Source: Lindgomyces ingoldianus (lineage: Eukaryota; Ascomycota; Dothideomycetes; Pleosporales; Lindgomycetaceae). Taken from it: a DNA stretch of 64,000 nucleotides. The stretch covers positions 1,212,092 to 1,276,091 of the forward strand of contig NW_022985178.1 in assembly GCF_010093535.1 (NCBI RefSeq), given 5' to 3'. The translations under genes were made by a program, and so were the position numbers. Below the pieces are notes generated by a model. The model ran no database searches and had not been told where the DNA came from. It saw only the letters and a program-made list of their open reading frames with translations. Of the stretch, positions 48,101-59,639 are shown in pieces. How positions within the stretch are numbered: the first letter of the stretch is position 1; each line of letters starts with the position of its first letter.

Positions 48101-50143
48101 ACTTTAACTTTAAACTACTAATACTTGTAAAAGCTAATGCCTTAGACTACATAGTAGCAGGAGTTCTCTCCTAGACTAAGCTAGACAGGACTATTAGGCC
48201 TATTACATACTTTTTAAAAAGAATAAGTCCTGTAGAAGGCAATTATAAGATCTATAATAAGAAATTACTTGCTATAGTACGCTGCTTTAAATAATAGCAA
48301 CCTAAACTAGAAGGTGCAGCGCATCTAATACAGGTTCTATCTAACTATAAGAACTTACAGTACTTTGCAACTATAAAACAACTTAGCTACTAACAAGCCT
48401 GTTAGTCTAAATACTTATTTTGTTTTAATTTTAAGATTACTTATTATCCTAGTTAAGACAGAGAGAAACTAGATACTTTTATAAGGCAATTCTAAAATGT
48501 CCCTGCTTAGGAAAAAGTGTAAAAGGCTTAACACTAAACTCTGCTCTAACTTAAGCTATTTTTAGACCTTAACCTAAATAAAACAGATTAGATAATTAAT
48601 TAGATTATTACTAATAAGTATTTAAATAATAAATTTATCTAAAAAACCTTAAACCTACTCTAAAACAGCGCTAGTTAGTTAAAAAAGGTAATACTAGCTA
48701 ACTATAAAAACTAAAATAGTAAGCTGTATTACTATAACTAACTTATAATCTCTAATTCTAACAAACTAAGAATTAAACTACTCTAAATTGTACACAACTT
48801 GCCTGTTAGAGGACACCTAGGCAGAGGAAAGACTCTTAACCTACTACAGAGAGAGTACTACTAGCCCCACATGTTCCATACTGTACACTAATACATATTA
48901 TGTTGCTATACTTACTGTAAAGTAAAGGCCTCTTAAAAAAGGTATAATAGCCTGCTTAAACTACTCCTAATCCCTAAATAAGCTTAGAAAGACATATTAA
49001 TTAATTTTATTATAAACCTACCCCTATCTAAAGAGTACATAAATATTATAGTAGTTGTTAATTACTTAACTAAGTATTAACACTTAATACTATGTTCCTC
49101 TATAACTGCCTCTAATATAGCCTAGTTATTCTACTAATACGTATAGGTTTACTATAGCCTGCCTAACACAATTATATTAGACAGAGGTACACAGTTTGTC
49201 TTAGCCTTCTAAGACAAACTCTATAAACAGCTCTAAATTGTCCTCTATCTATCTACAGCTTTTTACCTAGAGACTAACAGCTAGACTAAGAACATAAACG
49301 CTGTAATAAAATAAGTCCTATAAGCGTACACAAACTACTAGTAAGATAACTAGGTAAAATAGTTAGCTACAGCATAGTTTAAAGCTAATAACATAACATC
49401 TAAATTAACATAAGTATTCCTGTTTTTAGCAAACTATAAATACTACCCTTAAATAAAATTTAAACTACTTATAAATACCCCCTAACTAACTTATTAATCT
49501 GTATAAGTAATAGACGCAAATAGACTTATTAATAAAATTTAAAACATATCTAAATATGTTTATAAAAAGCTTACATAGGCTTAAGCTCTTTAATAAGAGT
49601 ACATAAACTAATCCTAAACCCCTGCCCCTGCGTATGCAGCTAGCAAGAAGGTCTAGCTAAACGCTAGAAATATCTAAATAAACTAATAATTAAAGAAACT
49701 TAATTAGAAGAACCTTAGCTCTTTTATAGTAGCCTATATAGTCTTATTATATGCTTACTAATTAATCCTACCTAACAGCATAAAGATACACCCTGTGTTC
49801 CACGTATTATTGCTGCGCTAAGCAGCCTCTAAATCTAACTATCTACCTAGACAGCTAAACCTACTACCTAAACTTATTATTATAAATAATAAACTAGAAT
49901 ATGTTGTAGAAGACGTTAAATAGATCTAGTTTAATAAGAAAAAACATACCTATAAATACCTTATAAAATAGACTAGATACAACAAACTGTTGTAGGAACC
50001 TGTAGAAGCCCTGTAAGAGAACTCTATAGTAACCTAATTCTACGCCTAATACCTATCTAAACTAAACCTGTACCCTAACAAAGACAACCTAATGCTAGAA
50101 CTACTAATGTAAAGGATTCCCTTCCTAATAAGAGGGGGGGTAC

Positions 50144-50461
50144 TGTTACAGTATCCTCCCTAGATCCTAGACATAACTGTATTAGATGTGTACTAGAGTA
50201 TTATTAGTGCACGTCTAATATAAACATAACATAACATAGATATAAACTTAAGTATAAACTGCCTTAACACTAACTAAACCTAGAACAGGCTTAATTTATA
50301 CCTAAAGCGCTTAGACTTTTAAGCTAAGTATTTAATTACTAATTTCCTTTTAAACTTTCCTATTCCTTACACAACGTCTTGTACCTACTATAATACCTCA
50401 CGTAGTAATTGAACTAGACCTCCGCGAAGCTCTATAACCTTACTCGTGCATAATCGTGACA
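50144..50461 (+). repeat. LTR-B, 3' LTR of Gypsy-B copy 2
   Basis: TGTTACAGTATCC to AATCGTGACA. The first two thirds are more RIP-affected than the 5' LTR, and the last 70 bp less so (CTCCGCGAAGC kept), giving a mosaic. Confidence 0.92.
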
Positions 50462-52845
50462 TTATGTTAGACTTCTTTATTAAGAAGAGGGTAAGAGTTA
50501 ATGTTTTATAAGTTATTATTAAATTTCTTTTTTTTTTATAAATCTAATGCTTTTAATTACAGTAGCTAGCTGCTTTACATTTATAATCTTTAACTAAGTA
50601 ATGTAATGTTAGATAGTCTTCTTTTCTTACTACCTTCTACTAGAAATAGTAGAACCTGCAGTTATCTTATTCTTTACACGCTGCTTATCCCTCCTGCTTA
50701 TGTAAAGGGGCTGTTTAGCAGGTGTAATAATTTATAGTTTTACAGGCTAAGGCTATTCCTTGCTATAGGCAACTGTTGTAGTTCTTTTCCTATGTAAGCT
50801 ACTATCCTGTTTAGTGCTTATTGTCCTAATGTCTCACACAGTAACGCTGTGTGCATTAGTACTAAGGATATAGACAATTATTAGGTCTATGTAACATGTT
50901 AGAGGGGCTTTCCTAAGTCTACTAAGGGTATTCCTGTGTTTATACTATCTAAACAGGGTGTTCTTTCTATTAGTAATTATTAGTGCTATAGGTTTTATTT
51001 CTGTAGAGTGCACACTAGCTATAGCTCTGTTACATTGCTAAAGCCTTCCTGCTAATTACAAGGCTTAGAAGCAGTGTTTTAGGTTTTTTAGGTACTACCT
51101 TTAGGACCTTAAACCTAGCTAGTCTGCCTAGTCCTTCTAGTTTCTAATCTTAGATTTTTGTAAAGAATTACTATTATTTTTCTTTATTTATAATGTTGTA
51201 TTTAACTTTAGCTATCTATTATATAATGTTAAATGTAAGGTAGTTGTTGCTAATATTTATCTAGTAAAGTATAACTATGCAATAACTTAAGTAGTTATGT
51301 TATAGGCTGCACTTTTAGCACTTGCACTTCTAAAACCTTCTAGAGAGTTCTCTTACTAAAGTACTAAAGGTCTAGTTTTAGAGAAGGAACTATTTTTTTT
51401 CTTTTTAAACATTTATAATATATTTTTAGATCTAAGTCTCTTCTCTATATCCTTTAAAGATTATAAGGTCCTGCAACACTATATCTAGGCTACTAAAGTT
51501 TTAAATAACTACTTTCTAATACACTTTAGGACAGTTATTTAAAGAATAGTTTTTTTTATATTACTAGTAAAGTCTATTATCTAATCTTTCTAATATTTCC
51601 TTGTCTATAAGGCTATATTTAGTAGTAATAGCTTTTATTATTATAGTAGTATCTTTATTCTCCTCTTTCTAGAAGTTTAGGTAGTTTTAGTAAAAGTGTC
51701 CTACTTTTCTATAGTTTAGGCAGGCCTTATCTTTTAGCTACTTTTATTATTCCTTTATTAGAGGCAGCCTATTATGTCCTAGAACTTAGCTCTTCTTAAG
51801 AGGGGGGCTTTATATATGCTTTATGTAACTAAAGTCTATTAGTTTTTTATTATATTATAAAGGTTTTTTTTTCTTAGGAATAAACTTTAGTTTTTAAAGA
51901 GTTTCTTTTTATTTTTTTTCTCTTTTATGCTTCTTATAGCAGTTGTTATAGGTTGTTGCTTGCGTAATAAAGTTTTTAAAGGTAGTTAGCTTTTTACTGT
52001 GCATAAATTTATCTTTTACTACTTTACTTAGTCTATTATAGAACATGCAACAAAGAGCTTTCTAGTCTGTCTATCTGCAGATGGCCAGCTGTTCTCTAAA
52101 GCGTGCTGCGTAATTCTAGACTAGGCTAGTGCCTTATTTTATAGTGTTTAACTTATTAGCTATAATTTTCTTTTTATTTAGAGGTTTATAAATAGCTGTT
52201 AAAGCTTCTTTAAAATTTTTAATACTGCTAAATATTTCTTCTGTCTTAAAAGTAAGTGCTTTACTATTTACTCTAAAGTTTATTTAATTGTCTGTGTAGG
52301 GTTAGAACTAGATTATAGGGGGGCCTTCTAGGTGTAGTCTTATTTAGAATATTATTTCTATGTTAGTCTAAAATGCTCCTTTGTTATATTATATATAGAG
52401 GTGATATTTTATAAAGAATAGTTAAAAGTTTTTTAATAATTCTTTAAAAAGCTTTAAAAAGGCTAGTCTTCAAATTTTTTTAGCTGTAATGCTTGCTTTT
52501 TTAGTTAAAATGTTCTAGATTTTTACTAGCTTTACTTATAGTTTATGTATTTAATAGGCTTAGTTAGTAGCTTTTTAGAGGCCTAAGAGTCTAAAGGGTG
52601 TTTACAATTCTATTACTTTTTAGTAAAGGTTAGTAATTTTTTACTTAAGTTTTAGTAGCTTGCTAACTTTATTACTAATCTACTAGAGTTTTTTAATGTT
52701 GTTCTAAATTAAATTAATTTACTCTGCTAGAACAGCTTTACTTTAGGTAGGAACTTCTGTAGATCCTAATAGCGCAGCGTAGGCTATGTTAGAATCTAAG
52801 TTATGTTATAAAGTATTTATACTTTTTAGAGGGGGTGGTGTTTAA

Positions 52846-53439
52846 TGTTGTAATTCTTACTTTATAGAAGCACACAGGTCTTATAGTATTCCTAGGGGGA
52901 AAGTAGGACAGCTGGTAGGGGCTAATCTAGTAGGGTGTACAGTCCTACGTACAGGCTAATAGGCTAGTGGAGAGAGGGAGAGTGACTAGATTATAGTTTG
53001 CCCTTTATGCAGTAGTAGAGAGGCTAGGTTAAACAGTCCTATTAGATAGGGTTAGAGGTATATATAGTGTAAAATATATAAATAGTATTATAGCTTTTTA
53101 GAAAGCTAAATGCTACTTAGTCTATGTAAAGATAAACTAAATGTTAAACACACTTTCTAAAAGTTGTTTAATGTAGGATCTATATACATGTGCTAGGGGC
53201 GCTAAGGGGAGCTAGTGGGAGCTTATAGGAGCCTGCTAAGGAGAACTCCTCTAAGCTCCCCTGGGCTCCCATTGATACGCGGCCTGTCTCCTCATTGGAC
53301 GACGCACTCTTCAGCAATCGCGGGCAGCTGTGCTGCCCCCGCGTCCTCCGATTAGTTTGTAAGCAAGCCCTGTCCCAATTCAGCTAGGTTGTAGAGCACT
53401 GCTAGTAGAGTTACATTGGTCCAACCGTAGACCGTAACA
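52846..53439 (-). repeat. LTR-C, 5' LTR of Gypsy-C copy 2 (594 bp)
   Basis: Partner of 40079-40672. The last 200 bp on the plus strand (53250-53439) are almost unaffected by RIP (CCCCTGGGCTCCCATTG, GACGACGCACTCTTCAGC), while the first 390 bp are AT-rich. Confidence 0.9.
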
Positions 53440-54125
53440 TCCTAGTTGCCTAGCTAGACTGCTTTTAGCTGTCCTTATCTCTCTAAACCTGTAACAACTG
53501 CTCTAGTAGATATCTAGCTTATTATAAACCTTGTCTTGTTAAAGTTGTACATGTTGTTATCTTAAATACTATACTTAGCTTTAATATTCTCTATGAGGTT
53601 AAACTAGCTTTAAATTACTATAGGATTTTTATAAAAAGCTTTTTTATAGTTATACTTACACTTAAACTTTACTTTAAGCTTTAAGTAACACTTAATAAAT
53701 ATATTAGGCTAGTTTATGCTAACATAGCCTATATTACGCTTAGCGTGTAAAGAATTAGCTATATTAGCTATAGCTACTAGCTAGGGGGGAAATCCTTGCG
53801 CATTTAGCTTAAGTATGTGCTAAATAATTACCTGCTTCTTATTATTATTTAGCTTTTATAAGTTAGCTATATAATTAGCTTAGAAAGGTTGTCTAGCGCA
53901 TTAGTTGCTTATTATTTTTTAAAAGACTCTATAGATAGCTGCAGCGCGTTAGTTAAAAAGTGTTATGTCTTGTTTAAAAGCCTAAAGTATAAGCTACATC
54001 TAATGTTCCTTTAACATGTTTAAGTAGTGTTATTAGGAATACATTAATGTAGGAAGAGTAGTGTGGTAGAGTCTTAGCAAAAGTAAGCAACTTAGGTGTG
54101 TAAGCAACTCGCCTATAAAGTACGT

Positions 54126-54915
54126 TATAGTAAAACTAATTATTACACTTTAAAGTCTTACTACCTCTTTTATATAAACTTTAAAGTGTAATATAGCTTT
54201 TAAAAAACTAAAGTTTACACTACTAAGTATACTTACACTTTACTATTTTAACTTTATGTTATAAACTAAAATTAAAACTAACGCTTTTAATAAAGTAGTA
54301 GTAGAAGTCCTATTTTAGAGACATGCTAATAGAAATTAGTGCTTTATTTTATTTTATAGTAAGGTTCGATCTAGTTTAAAGCTAAACTAGGAAATACATA
54401 ATAAGAAGCTATTTATAATTATTACTATGTTTTAATAATAAAAGGCTAAGCTTACATTAGTAATAATAAGCACCTTAGTATATACTAATTATTAGTTATT
54501 AGAGTATTTTATAATAACTAAGGTGCTAAATGCTTATTAGGTCTATTAAGCTAAAAAGTTAGCTTAGTATTACTTTTAAATTAAGTACACCCCTAGTAAA
54601 AATAATGCTAGGGCAGACATCCTTAGCTATTATAAATAAGACGTAGAAAATTTAAAAGCAGCTTAAACTAATAACTAGTTAAAAGTGTTACTTAGACTAC
54701 ACTAACTCTACTTCTAAATTAATAAGGAATTAGCTTAGTACTATATTACTTAAATAATAACTTAAGTAACTTTACTAAATATTATAGAAAGACTAGACTA
54801 GGTTATGTCTTTAGATTTTCTAAAATTAATTAACATATTACTTTAAAAAAATTAAGCCTTTTTTACACAGAAGTAAAAACTTTTACTCTACTATTATTAA
54901 ATAGAAAACAGACTA
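54126..54915 (+). mobile_element. Gypsy-A copy 3, RNase H to integrase fragment
   Basis: Aligns with 187-985 of copy 1 and continues after pogo-D4. It holds the RNase H part of pol with RIP stops. Ends at the TA where pogo-E inserted. Confidence 0.8.
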
Positions 54916-56754
54916 ACATAGTCTACAAGCGAATGTTCAACACAAGCAAGTGTTCCGCCCTACTACTAAATTTAACTTTAAAGACTATTAATTTAACAAC
55001 ACAAAAATATACTATATAAAATAAACTACTATAGGATTATTTAATATCCTTGCATGTACAAGAGTTATGCCTAGGCTTGTTGCAGCGCTTGCAGCGCTGT
55101 GCGCGCGCTGCGCTGCTTTTAGCAGTTAACTTCTTCTAAGGCATTTTACTACCTCCTGCTATACTAGTAAGCTTCTAAGTACTTAACTTAAAGCTTTAAT
55201 AACCTATTAGAGTTTTTTTTTTTAAATTTACTTTTTTTTACGCTGCTTACACTTTGTAGCTGCCTTACAGGCCCTCTTTAGAGCAGCTACTTAATTGCGC
55301 TATAAAACAGCAACATAAGCTATTTTAGTAGCGCCCTTACTTAGCTGCTTTACTAGGTTAAGCATAGTAAAAAAAGATAAATTTTAATGCCTTTAAATTT
55401 AATTATATAGTAAAGTTAACTAAGCCTTAACCTTATAAAGATTGCTAGGTGTTTAAGCCTCCTAGGCAGTATTTAGTAGTAGAGTAGCTAGCTAATTAAG
55501 TAGCTGTATATTAAGCTTTAAGAGCACTAGCTCTAGGTTAAATAGGACTAGTCCTATAGCTCTAAAGCCTGCGCAGATATTATCTATTATAATTAAGTAA
55601 CTAAATGCTGCTTTAAAGGCTAGTAGGAAGGTTAGCTTATTAATATAGTTAATCTAGTAGCAGATTAACTAGCTAATCTTAGTACTGTACACGCGCTTTA
55701 ACAGCAAAAAGCAGCCAACATTAAGCAGCTGTAGAATATGTGACGCGTGTGCTGGCATACAGAGCGCTATAATACGCCTCTGCTTGCAGAGCTCTAGGAA
55801 TTTAACAGAGTAATAGCTCTTATAGCTATTAAAAATAAGCAGCTATTATAAGCCTACTAAGTAATTTTTTATGTGTAGATTAAAGTGCTTTAGCTATGTA
55901 ATTCTATGTTTATTAGTTATCTAGCTATTATTGCTAACACTAATAGCCTAGTCCTTTAGTATATCCTTATCCTTATACTAGGCAGATAGGTAATGCTTGC
56001 CTTTAAAGATTACATACAGAGGTATTGCCTACCTATCTATGTTAATGCCTGCAATAACTGTCACCTATTCACAGTTACCTAGCTATATAGCCTTTAGCTA
56101 ATTACGTCTATCTATGCCTATAACAACTATTTATCTTAATATAACCTCTATCTAAAAGCCTGTCTTGTTAAAATTATACGTGTCCTAATCTATAATACTG
56201 TACTTTAATTATGTAGCTTCTACAAGCTTAAACTACTTACTTATAATTACTAGATCTTTACATTTTACTTATTAGTAATTATATAGTTAGCTAAGGTAGG
56301 TTTTAACTGCTAGCGTACGCGCAACAAAGTTAGATAGCTAGTTAATACCTGCTAGTAGAGCGCTGCGCTTAGTAAGAAGCTTGTTAGCCATCTCTTATAC
56401 AGCACCTAGAGTAGGCGCAAATCCTTAGGAATTTAGATTAAGTATATGCTTAATAATTACCTCCTTTTCTAGCTTTGTAAGCTTCTTGTTGTTAGCTATA
56501 CAGTCACGTCACATAGTTATCCCTGCGCGTTGTTAGCGGAGAGCCATTTAATTAACATTATAAAGTGCTGCAGCGCGCCTCTTAGTTAAAGACGCGTCTC
56601 TATTAAGAGCTTAAATAGCTAGGTTAATTCTAGCCTCTTTTAAAGATAATTAATTGTATAGTTGTTAATGCATCACAGTTGGTAGTAGGTTGGCTGCGTT
56701 TTGGTGGTGGGGCGGAACACTCGCTTGTGTTGAACATTCGCTTGTGGACCATGT
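54916..56754 (-). mobile_element. Pogo-E, second pogo/Fot-type family (1839 bp)
   Basis: TA at 54914-54915 and 56755-56756. Inverted ends contain two copies of an ACAAGCGARTGTTC-like motif and reach GGGCGGAACACTCG on the right. The minus strand carries a decayed DDE_1 transposase: STKAV-like and NRRW-type blocks, LLIFNSYKSYYSV near 55840, then CMPAHASHILQLLNVGC near 55720, and a DNA-binding region near 56400-56600. The terminal repeats, especially the right end, are much less RIP-affected than the body. Distinct from pogo-D in ends and sequence. Confidence 0.87.
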
Positions 56755-56940
56755 TACTTCTTTATACTAACTCTTTATGTGTTCTAGTAGACTTGCTGCT
56801 GTGTACCTAACTTATCTAAGAAGTCTATGATTAAGTATCTTTAGCACACCTTAGTGCTACTAAAACCTATTAGTTACTGTCCTAAAAGTACTACTAAAAG
56901 GGTATAAAGGCTACTTGTAAATAATACATATAGAATTACT
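56755..56940 (+). mobile_element. Gypsy-A copy 3, integrase zinc-finger fragment
   Basis: Continues copy 3 (compare 985-1160 of copy 1) and stops where another LTR-A begins at 56941. The remaining 3' part of copy 3 is not in the window. Confidence 0.78.
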
Positions 56941-57229
56941 TGTAACAATTCTACGAATCGTTCTATCTTGGGTCGCTCGGATCCTATCCGAAGGGTCCCT
57001 ATATCGGCCCCAACCATGACTCGACCTAGTCCCCTGCAGTTACCCCTATTCCCTTATGTATTTAGTTGCACCTTGCTCTGTAGCTAGCTTAGTAGTTTTC
57101 TAATATCCTTTAGTATAAGGCCTATAGGTGTTAATAGCATTCCTAGGTTTAGAGTCCCCACACACTTCTATATGCCTCTAAGTAGATTTCTACTACATTT
57201 AGACCTATTGTCTTGCCTGCGCTGTTACA
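56941..57229 (+). repeat. LTR-A, 5' LTR of Gypsy-A copy 4 (289 bp)
   Basis: TGTAACAATTCTACG to GCTGTTACA, followed by the Gypsy-A leader. It lies inside the integrase region of copy 3, so copy 4 inserted into an older copy of its own family. Confidence 0.87.
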
Positions 57230-58936
57230 TTATATTAAAAAACTTACTTTTACTAGTAACAGCTTTATTAATAATATTATATTAATTATTTATTTAACTA
57301 TGTTTAACTTTAAAAAGCATTTAATTTAGTTTAAGTTATAGTTCTTACACACTATTATATTAAATTATTTAGTTATTATAGATAAAATCTTAGAAACTTT
57401 TTACTAACTAAACCTTTTAAGTTTAGAACTTTCTATTCTTTATAATTAGAATTACTTTTAGAAAAGTTATAAAAAGTGTGCTAAGGTAGAAACCTAAAAA
57501 CTACTAATAACTTATTAGAATTAAAGATAACTACTAATGCTTAACTCTTAACTACTTTTAAATCTTAGTATAAAATTAGCAACACGCTCTAGCTATAGCT
57601 AAGGTAAAATGCTTACTACTAAAGCTAAATAACTACTAACCTTAACAGCTAAACTCTTTTTTATAGAACTTAAAGCTAAAAACCTACTAGATTTAAAGTT
57701 AAACTTTAGTAGCATAGCCTTTAAAAACTAAGTTGCTTAATTAAGAGTATAAATTAAGTAGCTAACTAGATTAAAAACTATTAGTTTTAATTAACCTCTA
57801 CTAACTACTAAATTACCTTTAATAATGCTTTAAATTACTTTTACTATATTAATAGTAAGAGACTTTTTAGGCACTTTTAAGCTCTTTTAAAGCTACTTTA
57901 CTAAATGTATACCTAAAATTAAGAACCTTATAAATAGTAAAGAACTTATATTTAAATAATAGTAAGCCTTTATTATAGACAGACTTAATATTAATTTAGA
58001 TTACTATTAAAGTAAGTGTGCACGCATAGCGTTAGTATAGAGACACACTGCTAGTATTGCAAAGGAATACCTAGAGCCTAGATACCTAGCTAAATTAGCC
58101 AACTTTTAGTTTAAGAATATAAAAAAAATAATTAAGCTCTTATAAACTTACTTTATTACTAGTAATAAAAAAATAAAGGTGTAACAGGCGTTTTAGACTT
58201 TAAAAATTAGTAAAAAAGAAGCATTTTCTACCTTTAAAGCTTACTTTATTAGTGCTGCTATTAAAGGGTCTGTATTAAAGTTAGAATAGTTCTTTTACTT
58301 ATAAAAAAAGATACTACCTAGCCTAAAAGTACTAAACTTAGGTTTTAAACACACTTAAAAGAGCTTCTTTAAAATAATAGTAGCCTACCTAATAGCTTAT
58401 AATATAAAAAAAAGAAACACTTTTATTATTTTAAAGTAAACTATTAACTACACCTAACATTTTAATGTTAGACCTATTATAGAGTAGTTTTAGAAGGTTT
58501 CTAGTAATACATCTAAGGCAGTATACTATTTAAGTGCACTCTAACCTGCACCTATGTTAGTACCCTAATCTACCCTAGCTACCCACTAATAACCTAGCCA
58601 GACACCTGCCTCTAAAAGATAGACAACTTCTAGTAACTGTTATAATTATAGTAAACTAGGACATTTTACTAGTAATTATTCTATCTCTAGAGTATAAAAA
58701 ATTAAGGTAAAGTAATAAAAATTTAAAAAAAGGTTTATAAATATAAATAATTATAACTTAGATTTTTTTTAAATAAAAAATAAAAACACTTAAAAAAACA
58801 CTTAATTTTAGGCTTAAATAAGTATAACTTAGTAAATATTAACTTATTACACTTATTTAGAAGAAAATATTTTTAAGTTTTTACTATTTTATGCTTATAA
58901 AGCATTAGAGTTTAATTAAATTTTTTAGTTAATACT
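57230..58936 (+). mobile_element. Gypsy-A copy 4, leader and gag
   Basis: Leader matching 21523-21703 and reverse copy 2, then a gag frame with many stops. The zinc knuckle is better kept than in copy 2 (NCYNYSKLGHFTSN near 58630-58690). Cut at 58936 by the Copia-G 5' LTR, so the rest of copy 4 should resume beyond the window. Confidence 0.8.
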
Positions 58937-59277
58937 TGTTAGATATGCGCACCTACTGTTAAGACAGGAGGAACGTTTGACGAAAGCTGCTACATAGTAC
59001 GAGCAATAAGCTCGAACAGTATGTTGCTGCAAATTGCAGCATTTTACTGCATGTTGCAGCAAATTGCAGCATTTTGCAGCATGTTGCAAGCTGGTCGCGC
59101 ATAGGGCTAGTGCGCGAGGGACTCGGATCGGCAGAACAAAAAGCCGAGCAACACGAGTAGAGCAGAAAAAGGATCAATAAATTAAGACAATTAATACAAT
59201 TAATTAATCATCTTATACATTATATCTAAACCCATCATTTATCTCAGGAAGCCTAGAAACAGTGCTTTAATCTGACA
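58937..59277 (+). repeat. LTR-G, 5' LTR of Copia-G (341 bp)
   Basis: TGTTAGATATGCGC to TTTAATCTGACA. Reverse complement of the solo LTR at 21015-21426, with about six rather than thirteen 10-bp repeats (59018-59090). RIP changes are visible towards the 3' side. Confidence 0.9.
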
Positions 59278-59309
59278 ATTAAGAGTCTCAGTGCCTCCAT
59301 TAATACAAA

Positions 59310-59639
59310 ATGGCCACCCAGCCTCCTCGAGACGCGACAGTCGTCCTTCGAGACCACACCGACTACAGAGCCTGGATGATGCAGCTGCAATCGAGATGTG
59401 TAGCGCACAGCATCTGGCCGCAAGTGGATCCTAAGTTGACCATCCAAATGATCTCCAAACCAAGAGCTCCAGAGATGCCGCTAATAGCTGAGTTTTCACC
59501 AGCCTCCAACGTTAAAACGCCTACGCACCTAAACAAGCTATTAATAAGTAGTGTTAGAGCCTTTAAAGAAGCTATTAAATACTATAAGATTAAGGCTAAC
59601 AAGTATAAGAGTAACAGACATAATTATAAAAGAGAGTAA
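59310..59639 (+). pseudogene. Copia-G gag, N-terminal open part (109 codons)
   Basis: The frame opens MATQPPRDATVVLRDHTDYR and continues WMMQLQSRC, a typical Copia gag start (the DY..W.MQLQ pattern). The first 70 codons are little changed. After about 59520 the composition turns AT-rich and Lys/Asn-rich, and the frame stops at a TAA that fits a RIP-made stop. It is the head of a broken gag-pol frame, not a separate gene. Confidence 0.75.

Larger units (their letters stand above)
44797..50461 (+). mobile_element. Gypsy-B copy 2, complete Ty3/Gypsy chromovirus-like element (5665 bp)
   Basis: Identical-length 318-bp LTRs (44797-45114 and 50144-50461), target duplication TTATG at 44792-44796 and 50462-50466, and polypurine tract AGAGGGGGGG at 50131. 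Internal order read through RIP stops: gag with zinc knuckle near 46085-46125 (KCSKHSYIF), reverse transcriptase 47340-47900 (FCVNY, KLDIITAFNKLKI, MPFSLANAPSTFQHFINN, catalytic YIDD now YINN), RNase H near 48040-48480, integrase 48780-49500 (HLGRGKTL zinc finger; ILDRGTQF) and a chromodomain at 49790-50040 (LEYVVEDVK, HTYKYLIK). It inserted into Gypsy-C copy 2. Not functional. Confidence 0.93.
40079..53439 (-). mobile_element. Gypsy-C copy 2, full-length Ty3/Gypsy with target duplication TCCTA
   Basis: Flanked by TCCTA at 40074-40078 and 53440-53444. Parts 40673-44796 and 50467-52845 surround Gypsy-B copy 2; own length about 7.7 kb. The minus strand reads 5' LTR, gag with a decayed zinc knuckle near 51700 (ACLNYRKVGHF), reverse transcriptase near 43300-43900 (KVLEQLRKYKLHLQLSKCKF, EYLGFIIN), RNase H, integrase near 41800-42550, and a polypurine tract beside 40673 (AGGGAGAAGGGGCAGCG on the minus strand). 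Stops throughout. Confidence 0.88.
38894..54125 (-). mobile_element. Pogo-D4, split by a nested Gypsy-C/Gypsy-B insertion
   Basis: Left part 38894-40078 and right part 53440-54125, with TA at 38892-38893 and 54126-54127. Removing the Gypsy-C insertion and one 5-bp duplication leaves 1866 bp, exactly the length of pogo-D1, and the two parts align with D1 end to end. The transposase on the minus strand is RIP-decayed. It inserted into Gypsy-A copy 3 at a site that reads continuous in copy 1 (near base 190). Confidence 0.9.

Noticed and set aside
40079..53439. First read as a plus-strand element because a purine-rich run precedes 52846
   Set aside because: The reverse transcriptase, zinc knuckle and a better polypurine tract beside 40673 all lie on the minus strand.
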